DNA of 38,005 nucleotides from Hyphomicrobiales bacterium (GCA_021775495.1 JAJFHT010000145.1:1-38005); one strand, 5' to 3'. Shown: positions 1 through 9,380, counted from the first letter of the stretch. Made by a program: numbers and translations. Notes: generated by a model from the sequence alone, not told the origin.

Positions 1-2028
1 CGCGAAGCTCTGGTGATCACGGAGATTCCCTACCAGGTCAACAAATCCTCGATGATCGAGAAAATGGCCGATCTCGTCCGCGACAAGCGTGTCGAGGGGA
101 TTTCCGATATTCGCGACGAGTCCGACCGCCAGGGTTACCGCGTGGTGGTGGAATTGAAGCGGGATGCCGTTGCCGACGTCATTCTCAACCAGCTTTACCG
201 TTACACACCGCTACAGACATCGTTCGGCGCCAACATGGTGGCCCTCAACGGTGGCAAGCCGGAACAGCTGACCCTGATGGACATGCTGCGGGCTTTCATC
301 GCGTTTCGCGAGGAAGTGGTCAGCCGCCGTACGAAATTCCTGCTGCGCAAGGCGCGCGACCGTGCTCATGTTCTGGTTGGTCTGGCCATCGCAGTCGCAA
401 ATATCGATGAAATCATCCAACTGATCCGCAAGGCTCCTGATCCTGTGACGGCGAGAACGCAGTTGATGGAACGCCGCTGGCCGGCAAAGGATGTTGCGTC
501 GCTCGTTGCACTAATTGACGATCCGCGTCACAGGTTGAACGACGACGATACCTATAATCTTTCCGAGGAACAGGCCCGTGCGATCCTTGAGCTGCGCCTG
601 CAACGCCTAACCGCGCTTGGCCGGGATGAGATCGCCGATGAACTCAATACCATCGGCGACGAGATTCGCGACTATCTGGATATTCTGTCGTCGCGTGTCC
701 GTATTCAGCAGATCGTCAAGGATGAGCTGACAGCCGTGCGCGAAGAGCAGGGCACGCCGCGGCGCACCGAACTCGCCGAAGGCGGCGCCGATATGGATGA
801 CGAGGACCTGATCGCCCGCGAGGACATGGTCGTCACGGTCAGTCACAAGGGGTACATCAAGCGGGTGCCGCTGAGCATCTACCGGGCCCAACGCCGCGGC
901 GGCAAAGGCCGCTCGGGCATGTCGACTACGGATGAGGATTTCGTTACGCGGCTGTTCGTGGCGAACACCCATACACCGATACTGTTTTTCTCCTCCCGCG
1001 GCATAGTCTACAAGGAAAAGGTGTGGAGGCTGCCGGTGGGCTCTCCGACATCACGCGGCAAGGCGCTCATCAACATGCTGCCCTTGCAGCAAAACGAACG
1101 CATTACATCCATCATGCCGTTGCCGGAGGACGAGGAGAGCTGGTCCGAACTTGACGTCATGTTCGCAACAACACGCGGAACGGTGCGGCGTAACAAATTG
1201 TCGGACTTCGTTCAGGTCAATCGAAACGGCAAGATTGCGATGAAACTCGAGGACGAAAGTGATGAGATTCTCGGTGTTTTCACTTGTACCGAGAATGACG
1301 ATGTCGTGCTGACATCCTCGTCGGGCCAATGCATTCGGTTCCCTGTTACGGATGTTCGGGTGTTTGCCGGCCGGAATTCCGTCGGCGTCAGAGGGATCAA
1401 CCTGTCGTCCGGAGATACAATCATATCCCTTGCTATTCTCGGCCATGTCGAGGCCACTCCGGCAGAACGGACAACTTATCTGAAAATGGCAGCGCTGGAG
1501 CGTCGGGCCGCCGACGACGATCTGGAAACTGTTGTGGACGCTAGCGAAGGCGAAGAGGCTTCAGAAGCTGTTGAACTGACGCAGGAACGTTTTGAAGAAT
1601 TGCAGGCACGTGAGGAATTTGTGCTCACCGTGAGCGAATTCGGTTACGGCAAACGATCCTCTTCGTATGATTTCAGGACATCCGGGCGTGGCGGCAAGGG
1701 CATTCGCGCCACCGATATCAGCAAGTCCGCCGAAATAGGCCAACTCATCGCGGCCTTCCCGGTTGATGCCGTCGATCAGATCATGCTGGTGACGGATGGC
1801 GGGCAGGTCATTCGTGTTCCGGTTACGGGGATACGGTTTGCCAGCAGAGCCACCAAAGGGGTGACCATATTCAAGACGGCGACCGGTGAAAAAGTGATGT
1901 CGGTTGAGCGCATTTCGGATCCTCAGGGTGATGAGGAAGACGATGAACCGGCCGAGAGCGAAGCGGAAGCCGATAACGCGCCGGACGATCCGGAAACAAC
2001 GACAGGGGATGGTGGTCAGGACGGCTGA
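1..2028 (+). CDS. gyrA: DNA gyrase subunit A, C-terminal part (5' end cut by window)
   Basis: This is the open 3' portion of a type II topoisomerase A subunit, read in frame from base 1 with no start inside the window. The part shown covers the end of the breakage-reunion domain, the coiled-coil and tower region, and the whole C-terminal beta-pinwheel DNA-wrapping domain. The GyrA box QRRGGKG at 889-909 separates gyrase from ParC, and a second GRGGKG-type repeat is seen near 1687-1701. The tail is strongly acidic (runs of D and E from about 1927). The catalytic tyrosine region lies upstream of the window. GyrA acts in the cytoplasm as an A2B2 tetramer with GyrB to introduce negative supercoils. 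Identification is very secure. Confidence 0.97.
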   Translation, partial: REALVITEIPYQVNKSSMIEKMADLVRDKRVEGISDIRDESDRQGYRVVVELKRDAVADVILNQLYRYTPLQTSFGANMVALNGGKPEQLTLMDMLRAFIAFREEVVSRRTKFLLRKARDRAHVLVGLAIAVANIDEIIQLIRKAPDPVTARTQLMERRWPAKDVASLVALIDDPRHRLNDDDTYNLSEEQARAILELRLQRLTALGRDEIADELNTIGDEIRDYLDILSSRVRIQQIVKDELTAVREEQGTPRRTELAEGGADMDDEDLIAREDMVVTVSHKGYIKRVPLSIYRAQRRGGKGRSGMSTTDEDFVTRLFVANTHTPILFFSSRGIVYKEKVWRLPVGSPTSRGKALINMLPLQQNERITSIMPLPEDEESWSELDVMFATTRGTVRRNKLSDFVQVNRNGKIAMKLEDESDEILGVFTCTENDDVVLTSSSGQCIRFPVTDVRVFAGRNSVGVRGINLSSGDTIISLAILGHVEATPAERTTYLKMAALERRAADDDLETVVDASEGEEASEAVELTQERFEELQAREEFVLTVSEFGYGKRSSSYDFRTSGRGGKGIRATDISKSAEIGQLIAAFPVDAVDQIMLVTDGGQVIRVPVTGIRFASRATKGVTIFKTATGEKVMSVERISDPQGDEEDDEPAESEAEADNAPDDPETTTGDGGQDG

Positions 2029-2048
2029 TCGACATTTCACCTTCTCCT

Positions 2049-2183
2049 TCAGGCCAGCGGATATTTGCGCGTGTTTTTTGCAACCGAAAGCTCCATTGTT
2101 CTGTTGCTTTCCTGATGCAAAGCAACAGCAGTTGCAATCAACATGGCGATCATCATGGCCGTAGCCAGAACAACAATAATCAT
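2049..2183 (-). CDS. Small hydrophobic membrane microprotein, 44 aa, function unknown
   Basis: A short minus-strand reading frame in the gyrA-LysE gap, convergent with gyrA. It begins with ATG at 2183, preceded at about 5 nt by a good purine-rich ribosome site (GAAAGGGA). Residues 2-22 form one continuous hydrophobic segment of I, V, L, A and M, enough for one membrane span. It is followed by a polar, mildly basic tail (HQESNRT, then KNTRKYPLA). The coding potential rests on the ribosome site, the single-span architecture and the lack of any competing gene. I do not recognise a family. It may be a small inner-membrane regulator or stabiliser, but no function can be assigned. Confidence 0.55.
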   Translation of the reverse strand: MIIVVLATAMMIAMLIATAVALHQESNRTMELSVAKNTRKYPLA

Positions 2184-2396
2184 CGGATTCCCTTTCTTTT
2201 ACGATCTGTCTAAAAAACCCGCCAATGGCGTGTTTGTTCCATGATCATGTCAAAAGAGCTTTGAATGGTGCCTGAGCGGGCCGTTCATCATCCATTCATG
2301 CAAGCCAAGGCCGCTGAAAACAGGCTTCAGCTTGTCATCCAACCGGCAACGTGACAAAAGCGCTGCTCGCAATTGGCCATTCAAAGGAATGAATTC
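2184..2396. other. Intergenic leader between microprotein and LysE exporter genes
   Basis: 213 nt without a convincing gene. It contains the weak minus-strand hairpin at 2212-2230 and a plus-strand hairpin GCTGAA (2313-2318) / TTCAGC (2326-2331) in the probable leader of the exporter message. No good sigma-70 promoter could be read. Confidence 0.4.
2212..2230 (-). terminator. Short hairpin plus U-run on the minus strand
   Basis: On the minus strand a CGCC-ATT-GGCG stem (2230-2220) is followed, after two G, by six T (2217-2212). It resembles a weak intrinsic terminator or attenuator ahead of the 44-residue gene. The stem is only 4 bp, so this is tentative. Confidence 0.25.
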
Positions 2397-3014
2397 ATGC
2401 CGGACTTTGCCGTCCTAGCGTCATTTATCCTGACCTGCATTGTCATCGTGGTCGTGCCCGGACCGAGCGTAACGGTGATCATTGCCAATTCTCTTCGTTA
2501 TGGCGCCAAAGCGGGCATTCTCAATGTGGTTGGCACGCAAATCGGACTGGCCTCGATGATTGCTGTTCTGGCGACCGGCCTGTCGGCGGTGGTTTCGCTG
2601 ATGGGCAGCATGTTCGAAGTCCTTCGTATCGTCGGCGCTGCCTATCTGATCTGGCTGGGTATCAAACTGTGGCGCGCTAACGGGGCTCTGGCGACCGAGG
2701 AACCCGGGCCGCGGCCATTCGGGTCATTTGTCCTTCAGGGATTTGTCGTGATCTGGTCAAATCCGAAAGCACTGCTTTTCTTTGGCGCCTTCATTCCGCA
2801 ATTCCTTGATCCGGCGAAGGGAAGTGCATTGTTTCAAACAATCCTGTTCGGCGGCTTGTTCATGCTTGTTGCAACGGTCTTTGATAGTATATATGCGCTC
2901 GCTGCCGGAGGAGCCGGCAGTTGGTTGTCAGCCACCCGTATTCGGATTACAGAACGCATCGCCGGAACGTTTCTCATTGGCGGCGGTCTCTGGTTGGCTT
3001 TTGCAAAGCGTTAA
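2397..3014 (+). CDS. LysE/RhtB family amino-acid exporter
   Basis: A 205-residue polytopic inner-membrane protein of the LysE/RhtB family, which exports amino acids or their derivatives using the proton gradient. The N-terminal span is followed by the family hallmark PGPS (about residues 23-26), then [11 protein letters not shown] and [16 protein letters not shown] in the first half. [16 protein letters not shown] marks the start of the second repeat. About six membrane segments are visible and the length is standard. The start chosen is the ATG at 2397, because AAGGA lies 8 nt upstream; an in-frame TTG 24 nt earlier would add only eight polar residues. The gene ends 4 nt before coaD. The substrate cannot be told from sequence. 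Confidence 0.9.
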   Translation: MPDFAVLASFILTCIVIVVVPGPSVTVIIANSLRYGAKAGILNVVGTQIGLASMIAVLATGLSAVVSLMGSMFEVLRIVGAAYLIWLGIKLWRANGALATEEPGPRPFGSFVLQGFVVIWSNPKALLFFGAFIPQFLDPAKGSALFQTILFGGLFMLVATVFDSIYALAAGGAGSWLSATRIRITERIAGTFLIGGGLWLAFAKR

Positions 3015-3018
3015 CAAG

Positions 3019-3516
3019 ATGGCAAATTCAGCGATATATGCAGGGTCTTTCGACCCCCTGACAAACGGGCACCTCGATGTCCTCAAGGCGACACTGGCGA
3101 TGGCGGACAATGTGGTTGTCGCGATCGGCGTTCACCCTGGTAAAAAGCCGCTTTTTTCGTTCGACGAGCGTTCGGACCTGGTTGACCAGGTCTGCCGTGA
3201 CACCCTGGGTGCCGACGCCAGCCGGGTTTCGGTGGCAGCGTTTGACGGACTGGTGATCGATGCCGCGCGAAACCATGGTGCCACGCTGCTTGTGCGCGGC
3301 CTTCGCGACGGAACCGACCTCGACTACGAGATGCAGATGGCAGGCATGAACGAAACCATGGCTCCGGATCTGCAGACTGTTTTTCTTCCGGCCAGTCCGG
3401 CTGTCCGCACAATCACGGCGACACTGGTTCGACAGATTGCTTCAATGGGCGGGGATATCACGGCATTTGTTCCGGAACGGGTTGCCGGAGCGCTTTTAGG
3501 GAAGTTTGCATCATGA
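3019..3516 (+). CDS. coaD: Phosphopantetheine adenylyltransferase
   Basis: CoaD joins ATP and 4'-phosphopantetheine to make dephospho-CoA, the penultimate step of coenzyme A synthesis in the cytoplasm. The 165-residue product has the normal family length. It carries the nucleotidyltransferase motif TNGH at residues 15-18 within the opening [12 protein letters not shown], the central [15 protein letters not shown] segment that binds pantetheine, and the C-terminal [12 protein letters not shown] helix (the family usually has ISST/S-x-VR here). The start at 3019 gives the canonical N-terminus. The reading frame extends upstream into lysE sequence, but that extension has no homology. It overlaps the next gene by 4 nt (ATGA), so translational coupling is likely. 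Confidence 0.96.
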   Translation: MANSAIYAGSFDPLTNGHLDVLKATLAMADNVVVAIGVHPGKKPLFSFDERSDLVDQVCRDTLGADASRVSVAAFDGLVIDAARNHGATLLVRGLRDGTDLDYEMQMAGMNETMAPDLQTVFLPASPAVRTITATLVRQIASMGGDITAFVPERVAGALLGKFAS

Positions 3517-4187
3517 AACTCAGCACACCCGCAAAGATCATTGGTTTGGCCGCGCTTGCAATCATCGTTGTTTTTCTGGCGCGTTGTACCAGTTCTTCGA
3601 TCAAGGACGATCTGCAGCAGTCCGGCGAGTCCTCCAAGGTCGAAATGTCAAAACCCGAACAGCAGGCTTCTGCTTCGGCGGTTGCAGATGATGTGATGGT
3701 TATCCGTCTCAAGGACGGGGATGTCCGCATCAAACTTCGCCCTGATCTGGCGCCAAAGCATGTCGAGCGGATCAAGGCGCTGGCCGCCAGCGGGGACTAT
3801 GACAATGTTGTGTTTCACCGCGTGATCGACGGGTTTATGGCGCAAACGGGCGATGTGCAGTTTGCCGATAAGACGAGTGATTATCGACCGGAACGAGCCG
3901 GCACCGGTGGCTCAAGCTTCCCCGATCTTCCGGCCGAGTTTTCCAGCGAACCGTTTGTTCGCGGAACAGTGGGAATGGCCCGTTCGAACAATCCGAATTC
4001 GGCGAATTCACAATTCTTCATCATGCTGGCGCCGGCTACTCATCTGAATGGGAGTTATACTGTTGTCGGCACAGTCGAGAGCGGAATGGACAAGGTCGAT
4101 AGTATCAAGAAGGGTGATCCCAACAAAAACGGTGTCGTCACCGACCCGGATTCGATGCTGGCCGTGACCGTCGGATCCAAAAGCTGA
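3513..4187 (+). CDS. ppiA: Membrane-tethered cyclophilin-type peptidyl-prolyl cis-trans isomerase
   Basis: A 224-residue cyclophilin that isomerises X-Pro bonds. An N-terminal hydrophobic segment (about residues 9-23) precedes a Ser/Gln-rich linker (26-62) and the catalytic domain (about 63-220). The domain contains [15 protein letters not shown] and [16 protein letters not shown], the standard active-site strands. A cysteine follows the hydrophobic segment in the order LARC, but Arg at the -1 position is not a normal lipobox. A signal anchor facing the periplasm is therefore more likely than a lipoprotein. The start overlaps the coaD stop. A second, unanchored cyclophilin follows directly. 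In rhizobial genomes this pair is commonly annotated ppiA/ppiB. Confidence 0.92.
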   Translation: MKLSTPAKIIGLAALAIIVVFLARCTSSSIKDDLQQSGESSKVEMSKPEQQASASAVADDVMVIRLKDGDVRIKLRPDLAPKHVERIKALAASGDYDNVVFHRVIDGFMAQTGDVQFADKTSDYRPERAGTGGSSFPDLPAEFSSEPFVRGTVGMARSNNPNSANSQFFIMLAPATHLNGSYTVVGTVESGMDKVDSIKKGDPNKNGVVTDPDSMLAVTVGSKS

Positions 4188-4214
4188 TTCACAATTCAAA
4201 TACAAGGAAAACTG

Positions 4215-4688
4215 ATGACTGAAATCAAAGACCCGGAAAACACACTGGTCCTGGAAACCACAAAGGGCAAGGTTGTGATCGAACTGCTGCCGGATCTCGC
4301 GCCGGGACATGTGACGCGACTGAAAGAACTGAGCCGAGAAAATTTTTATGACGGAATTGTCTTTCACAGGGTGATCGACGGATTCATGGCGCAGACCGGC
4401 GATCCCACAGGCACCGGTATGGGCGGTTCTGAAAAGCCGGACCTCAAGGCGGAATTCTCCAACGCCAGTCATGGTCGTGGAACCTGTTCGATGGCGCGTT
4501 CGCAGAGTCCGGATTCGGCCAATTCGCAATTCTTCATCTGTTTTGATGATGCGTCGTTTCTGAACCGCCAATACTCCGTCTGGGGCCAGGTGATTGAAGG
4601 CATGGATGCGGTCGACCAGATCAAACGCGGCGAACCGGTTCAGGATCCCGACAAGATCGTCACCATGCGGGTCGCGGCAGACCTCTGA
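4215..4688 (+). CDS. ppiB: Cytosolic cyclophilin-type peptidyl-prolyl cis-trans isomerase
   Basis: A 157-residue minimal cyclophilin with no signal peptide or membrane segment, so it acts in the cytoplasm. The family core is visible: LETTKGKVVIELLPDLAP at the N-terminus, [20 protein letters not shown], a conserved [17 protein letters not shown] strand, and YSVWGQVIEGMDAVDQI near the C-terminus. It is closely similar to the membrane-tethered copy just upstream and probably arose by tandem duplication, although the pair is shared across related bacteria. AAGGAAAA lies just upstream of the ATG. It sits 27 nt after the first copy and 27 nt before queA, and is probably cotranscribed with both. Confidence 0.95.
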   Translation: MTEIKDPENTLVLETTKGKVVIELLPDLAPGHVTRLKELSRENFYDGIVFHRVIDGFMAQTGDPTGTGMGGSEKPDLKAEFSNASHGRGTCSMARSQSPDSANSQFFICFDDASFLNRQYSVWGQVIEGMDAVDQIKRGEPVQDPDKIVTMRVAADL

Positions 4689-4715
4689 CGCGTTGTTGCC
4701 TGGCATGGAGTCCCC

Positions 4716-5792
4716 ATGCGCGTTGATCTTTTTGACTTTGAACTACCGGATGAGCGGATCGCGCTTCGACCCGCGGAGCCGCGGGATTCTGCGCGCCTGC
4801 TAGCGGTTCATCGTGACAATACTTTTGATGACCGGCTGGTTCGCGATCTGCCCGACCTGTTGCGGGCAGGTGACGTGCTGGTGTTCAACGATACCAGAGT
4901 GATCCCGGCACGGCTGACGGGAACCCGCACGCGTGATGACGCGGTCGCAAGGATTGAAGCGACGCTCCACATGCGAACTGGACCCGACCGCTGGCGTGCC
5001 TTTGTCAAACCCGGCAAACGTCTCAAGGTCGGTGACCAGGTATGCTTTGGCTCGGGTACGAACGTGTGTTTGTCCGGAGTACTGAACGCCAAAGTCGCGG
5101 AAAAAGGCGCTGACGGTGAGTTCCTGCTGGTTTTTGAATTTTCCGGGGGGGCACTTGATGAGGCGTTGCAATCGGCAGGACATATGCCGTTGCCGCCCTA
5201 TATCGCATCGAAACGTGCCGAGGATTCCCGCGACCGGAGCGACTATCAGACCGTCTATGCGCGGACCAACGGCGCCGTGGCGGCGCCGACAGCAGGGCTG
5301 CATTTTACTCCCGAATTGCTGAGCGTGCTGCAGGAACGCAGTATTGAACAGCAATTTGTCACGCTTCATGTTGGAGCCGGAACATTTCTGCCGGTCAAAG
5401 CCGACGATACGGCCGACCACAAGATGCATGCCGAAATCGGCGAAATCGACTCTGCGACCGCCGCTGCTATCAACGCAGCACGGGCTCGGGGCGGGCGGGT
5501 GATCTGTGTCGGAACAACCTCTTTGCGGTTGCTGGAAAGCGCCGCGGCCGAAGACGGCACTCTGTCGGCCTGGTCCGGTGCGACGGATATCTTCATAACC
5601 CCCGGGTACCGGTTCAGGATTGCAGACATGTTGCTGACGAATTTTCACCTGCCCCGGTCAACGCTGTTCATGCTTGTTTCCGCCTTTAGTGGGCTGGAAT
5701 CCATGCAGAAAGCCTATCGCCACGCAATAGCCTCCGGATACCGGTTTTACTCCTATGGCGACGCTTGCCTGCTTTCCCGGTCCGCATCATGA
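4716..5792 (+). CDS. queA: S-adenosylmethionine:tRNA ribosyltransferase-isomerase
   Basis: QueA transfers and isomerises the ribosyl part of SAM onto 7-aminomethyl-7-deazaguanine in tRNA, giving epoxyqueuosine. The 358-residue product starts with the typical [14 protein letters not shown] and has [16 protein letters not shown], the YQTVYA...[13 protein letters not shown] core, THTVGAGTF-type [27 protein letters not shown] and the C-terminal [22 protein letters not shown] motif sits 5 nt before the ATG at 4716. It overlaps tgt by 4 nt. The two enzymes catalyse non-consecutive steps of queuosine synthesis, and their coupling is widespread. Confidence 0.96.
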   Translation: MRVDLFDFELPDERIALRPAEPRDSARLLAVHRDNTFDDRLVRDLPDLLRAGDVLVFNDTRVIPARLTGTRTRDDAVARIEATLHMRTGPDRWRAFVKPGKRLKVGDQVCFGSGTNVCLSGVLNAKVAEKGADGEFLLVFEFSGGALDEALQSAGHMPLPPYIASKRAEDSRDRSDYQTVYARTNGAVAAPTAGLHFTPELLSVLQERSIEQQFVTLHVGAGTFLPVKADDTADHKMHAEIGEIDSATAAAINAARARGGRVICVGTTSLRLLESAAAEDGTLSAWSGATDIFITPGYRFRIADMLLTNFHLPRSTLFMLVSAFSGLESMQKAYRHAIASGYRFYSYGDACLLSRSAS

Positions 5793-6919
5793 GTGTTCCG
5801 TTCTCGTTTGAAGTGACCGCAACAGACGGTGCGGCGAGGCGTGGCGCGGTGACCATGGCGCGCGGCTGCGTCAATACTCCGGCTTTCATGCCGGTGGGCA
5901 CAGCCGCGACGGTCAAGGCGATGTACATGGACCAGGTGCGCGGTACCGGCGCCGATATCATCCTGGGCAATACCTACCATCTGATGTTGCGCCCAGGAGC
6001 CGAACGGATCGGCCGTTTGGGCGGGTTGCACAGCTTCTGCGGATGGTCGCACCCGATCCTTACAGATTCCGGCGGTTTTCAGGTGATGTCACTGGCCAGC
6101 CTGCGAAAACTCGATGAAAACGGCGTGACCTTTCGCTCACACATCGACGGCTCGGCCCATGAAATGACACCGGAGCGTTCAATCGAAATACAGGGATTGC
6201 TTGGATCCGATATTCAGATGCAACTGGATGAATGCATCTCCCTGCCGGCAGATGAGACCGAAACCGTAAGAGCAATGGAGCTTTCTCTGCGCTGGGCGGA
6301 ACGATGCAAATCGGCATTTGGCGAGCAGCCTGAAAGAGCCATGTTCGGCATTGTACAGGGCGGTGGTGTAGCCGCGCTTCGTATGCGATCGGCCCAGGCG
6401 CTGCGGTCGATGGATCTGAAGGGATATGCGGTCGGTGGCCTGGCGGTCGGCGAGCCGCAGGATGTGATGCTCGATATGCTGGATGCAACCTGCGATCATC
6501 TGCCTTTGGACAAGCCACGCTATCTGATGGGAGTCGGTACACCGGACGACATCTTGAAATCAGTGGCGCGTGGCATTGACATGTTCGACTGTGTCATGCC
6601 GACGCGGGCAGGGCGCCATGGTCAGGCGTTCACGCGTTTTGGCAAGATCAACCTGCGCAATGCACGCCACGCGGAAGACCCGCGCCCGCTCGACGAGACA
6701 TCCGAATGCCCGGCGGCACGGGATTATTCGCGCGCCTATCTACATCATCTGGTCAGATCAGGCGAAGCGCTCGGCGGGATGCTGCTGACCTGGAACAACA
6801 TTTCCTACTATCAGGATCTCATGCGCGGTATCCGACTGGCAATCGAAGCTGGCGATTACAAAAGTTTTGCCGACACAACTGCACTTGGATGGGAGCGGGG
6901 CGACATTGCCGCCGTTTGA
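5789..6919 (+). CDS. tgt: tRNA-guanine transglycosylase (zinc ligands largely replaced)
   Basis: Tgt exchanges guanine 34 of Asp, Asn, His and Tyr tRNAs for the queuosine precursor preQ1. The 376-residue protein has the general-acid/base aspartate in LTDSGGFQV (D93), the GIVQGG loop, [11 protein letters not shown], and the nucleophilic aspartate in [12 protein letters not shown] (D267). The start at 5789 overlaps the queA stop and gives the standard N-terminus. Oddity: compared with the E. coli CxCxxC...H zinc site, the aligned positions read S305, C307, A310 and N336, so three of four ligands are missing although the surrounding [10 protein letters not shown] is intact. From memory, rhizobial Tgt proteins look similar, so this may be lineage-wide rather than damage. 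Confidence 0.95.
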   Translation: MSVPFSFEVTATDGAARRGAVTMARGCVNTPAFMPVGTAATVKAMYMDQVRGTGADIILGNTYHLMLRPGAERIGRLGGLHSFCGWSHPILTDSGGFQVMSLASLRKLDENGVTFRSHIDGSAHEMTPERSIEIQGLLGSDIQMQLDECISLPADETETVRAMELSLRWAERCKSAFGEQPERAMFGIVQGGGVAALRMRSAQALRSMDLKGYAVGGLAVGEPQDVMLDMLDATCDHLPLDKPRYLMGVGTPDDILKSVARGIDMFDCVMPTRAGRHGQAFTRFGKINLRNARHAEDPRPLDETSECPAARDYSRAYLHHLVRSGEALGGMLLTWNNISYYQDLMRGIRLAIEAGDYKSFADTTALGWERGDIAAV

Positions 6920-6934
6920 AAGCGAACCGAAGAT

Positions 6935-6957
6935 ATCAGGTGCTGAGGTCGCCTGAT
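6935..6957. terminator. Possible bidirectional stem-loop between convergent tgt and DUF4864 gene
   Basis: ATCAGG (6935-6940) pairs with CCTGAT (6952-6957) across an 11-nt loop. It overlaps the stop codon of the minus-strand gene and lies 16 nt past the tgt stop. No clear U-run follows on either strand, so the termination role is only suggested by position. Confidence 0.25.
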
Positions 6958-7358
6958 GCTTTCAGGCTTACGCCGGTGATGCGATATTCGCCATTTGGCT
7001 GTTGTTGAAGCGTGTAAACCGCCACCCAGTTTTTCCCCGCAGGACCGGTAATCAGAACTTCCTGGGCAACGGATCCCGGACTGATTTCGCGTGTTCGGCC
7101 GAAGCTGTATTGCCGGGGACGATGAACCGGTTTGTAGCCCTGTTTGACCATTGCCATGAAATTGTCGGCGGTTGGAAAGATCCGTTTGATGTTTGGTGCG
7201 GCAAAGCTGTAGGCCGTCGCCACGTCATCCGACAGGAAGGCTCGTAGCTGGCGGTCTATGATCGTCTGGGCAGCATCGGCGTCCGCCTCACCACCGCTGG
7301 CCGGATTCGCAGTCGTCATCAGGGTAATTGCCAAAGATAAAATAATTATGTTTTTCAA
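6936..7358 (-). CDS. Secreted DUF4864 domain protein
   Basis: A 140-residue protein with an N-terminal signal peptide: KN, then a hydrophobic run to about residue 15, a small-residue cleavage region around NPASGG, and a mature acidic start. The rest matches the DUF4864 pattern: IIDRQLRAFLSDDVATAYSFAAPNIKRIFPTADNFMAMVKQGYKPVHRP. A beta-rich C-terminal half (VLITGPAGKNWVAVYTLQQQ..GEYRITGV) gives it the look of an NTF2-like fold. The start is TTG at 7358, with GGGAG 7 nt upstream; starting at an internal ATG would lose the signal peptide. It is convergent with tgt. The function of DUF4864 is not known to me; a periplasmic or secreted location is inferred. Confidence 0.85.
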   Translation of the reverse strand: MKNIIILSLAITLMTTANPASGGEADADAAQTIIDRQLRAFLSDDVATAYSFAAPNIKRIFPTADNFMAMVKQGYKPVHRPRQYSFGRTREISPGSVAQEVLITGPAGKNWVAVYTLQQQPNGEYRITGVSLKASGDLST

Positions 7359-7560
7359 TATCTTTCTCCCATCTGCTCACTTTGTCCAACCAGCGGGCAG
7401 CAGCAACGAGGCCTGCTGTGCCTGGTAACAAGTTTGTCCTTTGATGAATATACGTGAAAATCCGCCTTTTGGTTTCATTGCATCGACCTGATCGCTTGAA
7501 ACGACGGTGTCTCTCTGCGAGAGTCACGGCAACGCTACCCCAGCCAACGGAATATTCTCG

Positions 7561-7797
7561 ATGCAAGCATTCTTCGTTCAGATCAAATGTGAACTCGGAC
7601 AGTCTTATGGTGTTGCCAATAAGATCGCCGATGCCGAGATCGCCTCTGAAATCTATTCGACGGCCGGAAATTTCGACCTGCTGGCCAAATTCTACATCGA
7701 CGACGACGACGATATCGGTCACTTCGTCAACGAAAAACTTCAAGTGATCGGTGGAATCAGGGACACCCACACCATCACGACATTTCGCGCTTTTTGA
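7561..7797 (+). CDS. Stand-alone Lrp/AsnC effector-binding (RAM) domain protein
   Basis: A 78-residue protein consisting only of the ligand-binding, oligomerising domain of Lrp/AsnC regulators, without a DNA-binding helix-turn-helix. It runs AFFVQIKCELGQSYGVANKIAD, then STAGNFDLLAKFYIDDDDDIGHFVNEKLQVIGGIRDTHTITTF, which is the usual beta-alpha-beta-beta-alpha-beta order with the G-D/N-F-D-L-L strand and the terminal TxT strand. In this family, stand-alone copies are thought to bind amino acids or modulate full-length partners. The ATG at 7561 removes a non-homologous upstream extension; the ribosome site is weak (ACGGAAT). It lies 168 nt before the Anbu operon, in the same direction, but cotranscription is unproven. 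Confidence 0.88.
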   Translation: MQAFFVQIKCELGQSYGVANKIADAEIASEIYSTAGNFDLLAKFYIDDDDDIGHFVNEKLQVIGGIRDTHTITTFRAF

Positions 7798-7965
7798 GCC
7801 AGGGGCCAATTGATCCCGCCGAACGGCAGCAGGCGGCAAGGGATCGGCCAAGGCATTAAATCGGCAAAACATTGGTGCCGGGCTTGCATTTTTTCTTCTG
7901 ACGATCTGAACTGAGGACATTGGAGTGTCCGGGCGGGTATTCGTGCGGACCGCAGGAGCGCGCGT

Positions 7966-9378
7966 TTGAGTCCGTTTGATGAAATGCTGGGACCAGGGAA
8001 ATCTGTCAGGGAACCCTATTCCGGCTACAACGAATGGCTTGAGGCGCAAGACAATTCCCGACTTGAACAAAAGACACGGGATGCGGAACAGGTTTTCCGC
8101 AAGACCGGCATTACATTCGCTGTTTACGGCGAAGACGAAGCCGTCGAGCGCCTGATCCCGTTTGACGTCGTTCCGCGGATTCTGTCCGGCAGGGAATGGC
8201 GAAAGCTTGCCGAAGGCATCGAGCAGCGTGTGATGGCGATCAATGCCTTCCTTGATGATATTTATCATCGGCAGGAGATCGTTCGTGCCGGGCGCGTCCC
8301 AAAGGAACTGATCCTCAAAAATTCGGCGTTTCTTCCGGAGATGATCGGTTTTCGTCCGCCTGCCGGGGTCTACACGCATATTATCGGCGTGGACATCGTT
8401 CGAACGGGCGACGATCAGTTCTATGTGCTCGAGGACAATGCGCGGACACCTTCCGGCGTGTCCTACATGCTGGAAAACCGTGAAACCATGTTGCAGCTGT
8501 TTCCGGAGCTCTTCCGGCGGGTCAAAATTCGGCCGGTGGAGAATTACCCAAGGCTCCTTCGTCGTTCTCTTGCCGCGGTAAAACCGCCAGGGTGCAAGGA
8601 CCGGCCGACCGTTGCCGTGCTGACGCCGGGTATCTACAATTCAGCATATTACGAGCATGCATTTCTAGCCGACCAGATGGGTGTGGAACTGGTTCAGGGG
8701 TCGGATCTTCGCATCAACGATGGTAAGGTAACGATGCGGACGACGGAAGGTTATCGGCCGATCGATGTGCTGTATCGGCGCGTTGACGATTCTTTTCTTG
8801 ATCCCATGACGTTTCGTTCCGATTCCACCCTGGGCGTCGCCGGTATCATGGATATCTATCGGTCCGGAAACATCACGATCGCCAATGCACCGGGCACGGG
8901 AATCTCCGATGACAAGGCGATCTACTCCTATATGCCTGACATCGTCGAATTCTACACCGGCCGCAAGGCGATCCTGAAGAACGTGCCGACCTGGCGGTGC
9001 TCCGAGCCGGACAGCCTCAAATATGTGCTGGAGAACCTGACCGAACTGGTCGTTAAGGAAGTGCACGGATCGGGCGGCTACGGAATGCTGGTCGGGCCGA
9101 CCTCAAGCAAGAAGGAATGTGCCGATTTCGCAGCCAAACTGAAGGCCGATCCGGCCAACTACATCGCTCAACCGACGCTGTCCCTGTCGACCTGCCCGAT
9201 CCTGACCGAAGCCGGGCTTGCTCCGCGCCACGTCGATCTCAGGCCTTACGTGCTGGTCTCCGATCGAATTGAGATCGTCCCGGGTGGCCTTACAAGAGTT
9301 GCCCTCAAGGAAGGATCGCTCGTGGTCAATTCCTCACAGGGCGGCGGCACCAAAGACACCTGGGTATTGGACGACTGA
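7966..9378 (+). CDS. Circularly permuted ATP-grasp protein of the Anbu operon
   Basis: A 470-residue protein of the DUF404/DUF407 circularly permuted ATP-grasp family (COG2308). Visible family segments are PYSGYNEWLEAQ near the N-terminus, FDVVPRILSGREWRKLAEGIEQRVMAINAFLDDIYH, DIVRTGDDQFYVLEDNARTPSGVSYMLENR (an ATP/Mg-site segment), IDVLYRRVDDSFLDP, and VVKEVHGSGGYGMLVGP (glycine-rich loop). ATP-grasp enzymes join acids and amines through an acyl phosphate, so an amide or peptide ligase role is expected, with unknown substrate. The start is TTG at 7966, with AGGAG 7 nt upstream. It is followed, 2 nt after its stop, by the alpha-E gene, and this order is the conserved Anbu operon. Confidence 0.93.
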   Translation: MSPFDEMLGPGKSVREPYSGYNEWLEAQDNSRLEQKTRDAEQVFRKTGITFAVYGEDEAVERLIPFDVVPRILSGREWRKLAEGIEQRVMAINAFLDDIYHRQEIVRAGRVPKELILKNSAFLPEMIGFRPPAGVYTHIIGVDIVRTGDDQFYVLEDNARTPSGVSYMLENRETMLQLFPELFRRVKIRPVENYPRLLRRSLAAVKPPGCKDRPTVAVLTPGIYNSAYYEHAFLADQMGVELVQGSDLRINDGKVTMRTTEGYRPIDVLYRRVDDSFLDPMTFRSDSTLGVAGIMDIYRSGNITIANAPGTGISDDKAIYSYMPDIVEFYTGRKAILKNVPTWRCSEPDSLKYVLENLTELVVKEVHGSGGYGMLVGPTSSKKECADFAAKLKADPANYIAQPTLSLSTCPILTEAGLAPRHVDLRPYVLVSDRIEIVPGGLTRVALKEGSLVVNSSQGGGTKDTWVLDD

Positions 9379-9380
9379 CC

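Noticed and set aside
1871-2030. ATG with a strong purine-rich ribosome-site-like sequence on the minus strand at about 2034, antisense to the gyrA tail
   Set aside because: The predicted peptide is Arg/Pro/His-rich and lies entirely under the acidic gyrA tail. The ribosome-site match is probably chance.
3582-3588. Lipobox-like LARC in the anchored cyclophilin
   Set aside because: Arg at the -1 position is not accepted by the usual lipoprotein consensus, so it was not called a lipoprotein.
4800-5648. 282-codon minus-strand open frame inside queA
   Set aside because: It is antisense to a well-conserved enzyme gene, with no motifs.
7511-7523. CTCTC-TGC-GAGAG hairpin before the RAM-domain gene
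   Set aside because: The loop is only three bases and the stem five, with no U-run. It is too small to claim as a terminator or operator.
7288-8379. 363-codon minus-strand open frame across the DUF4864 5' end and ATP-grasp gene
   Set aside because: It overlaps three well-supported genes and shows no family features. The sense-strand ATP-grasp gene explains the coding signal.
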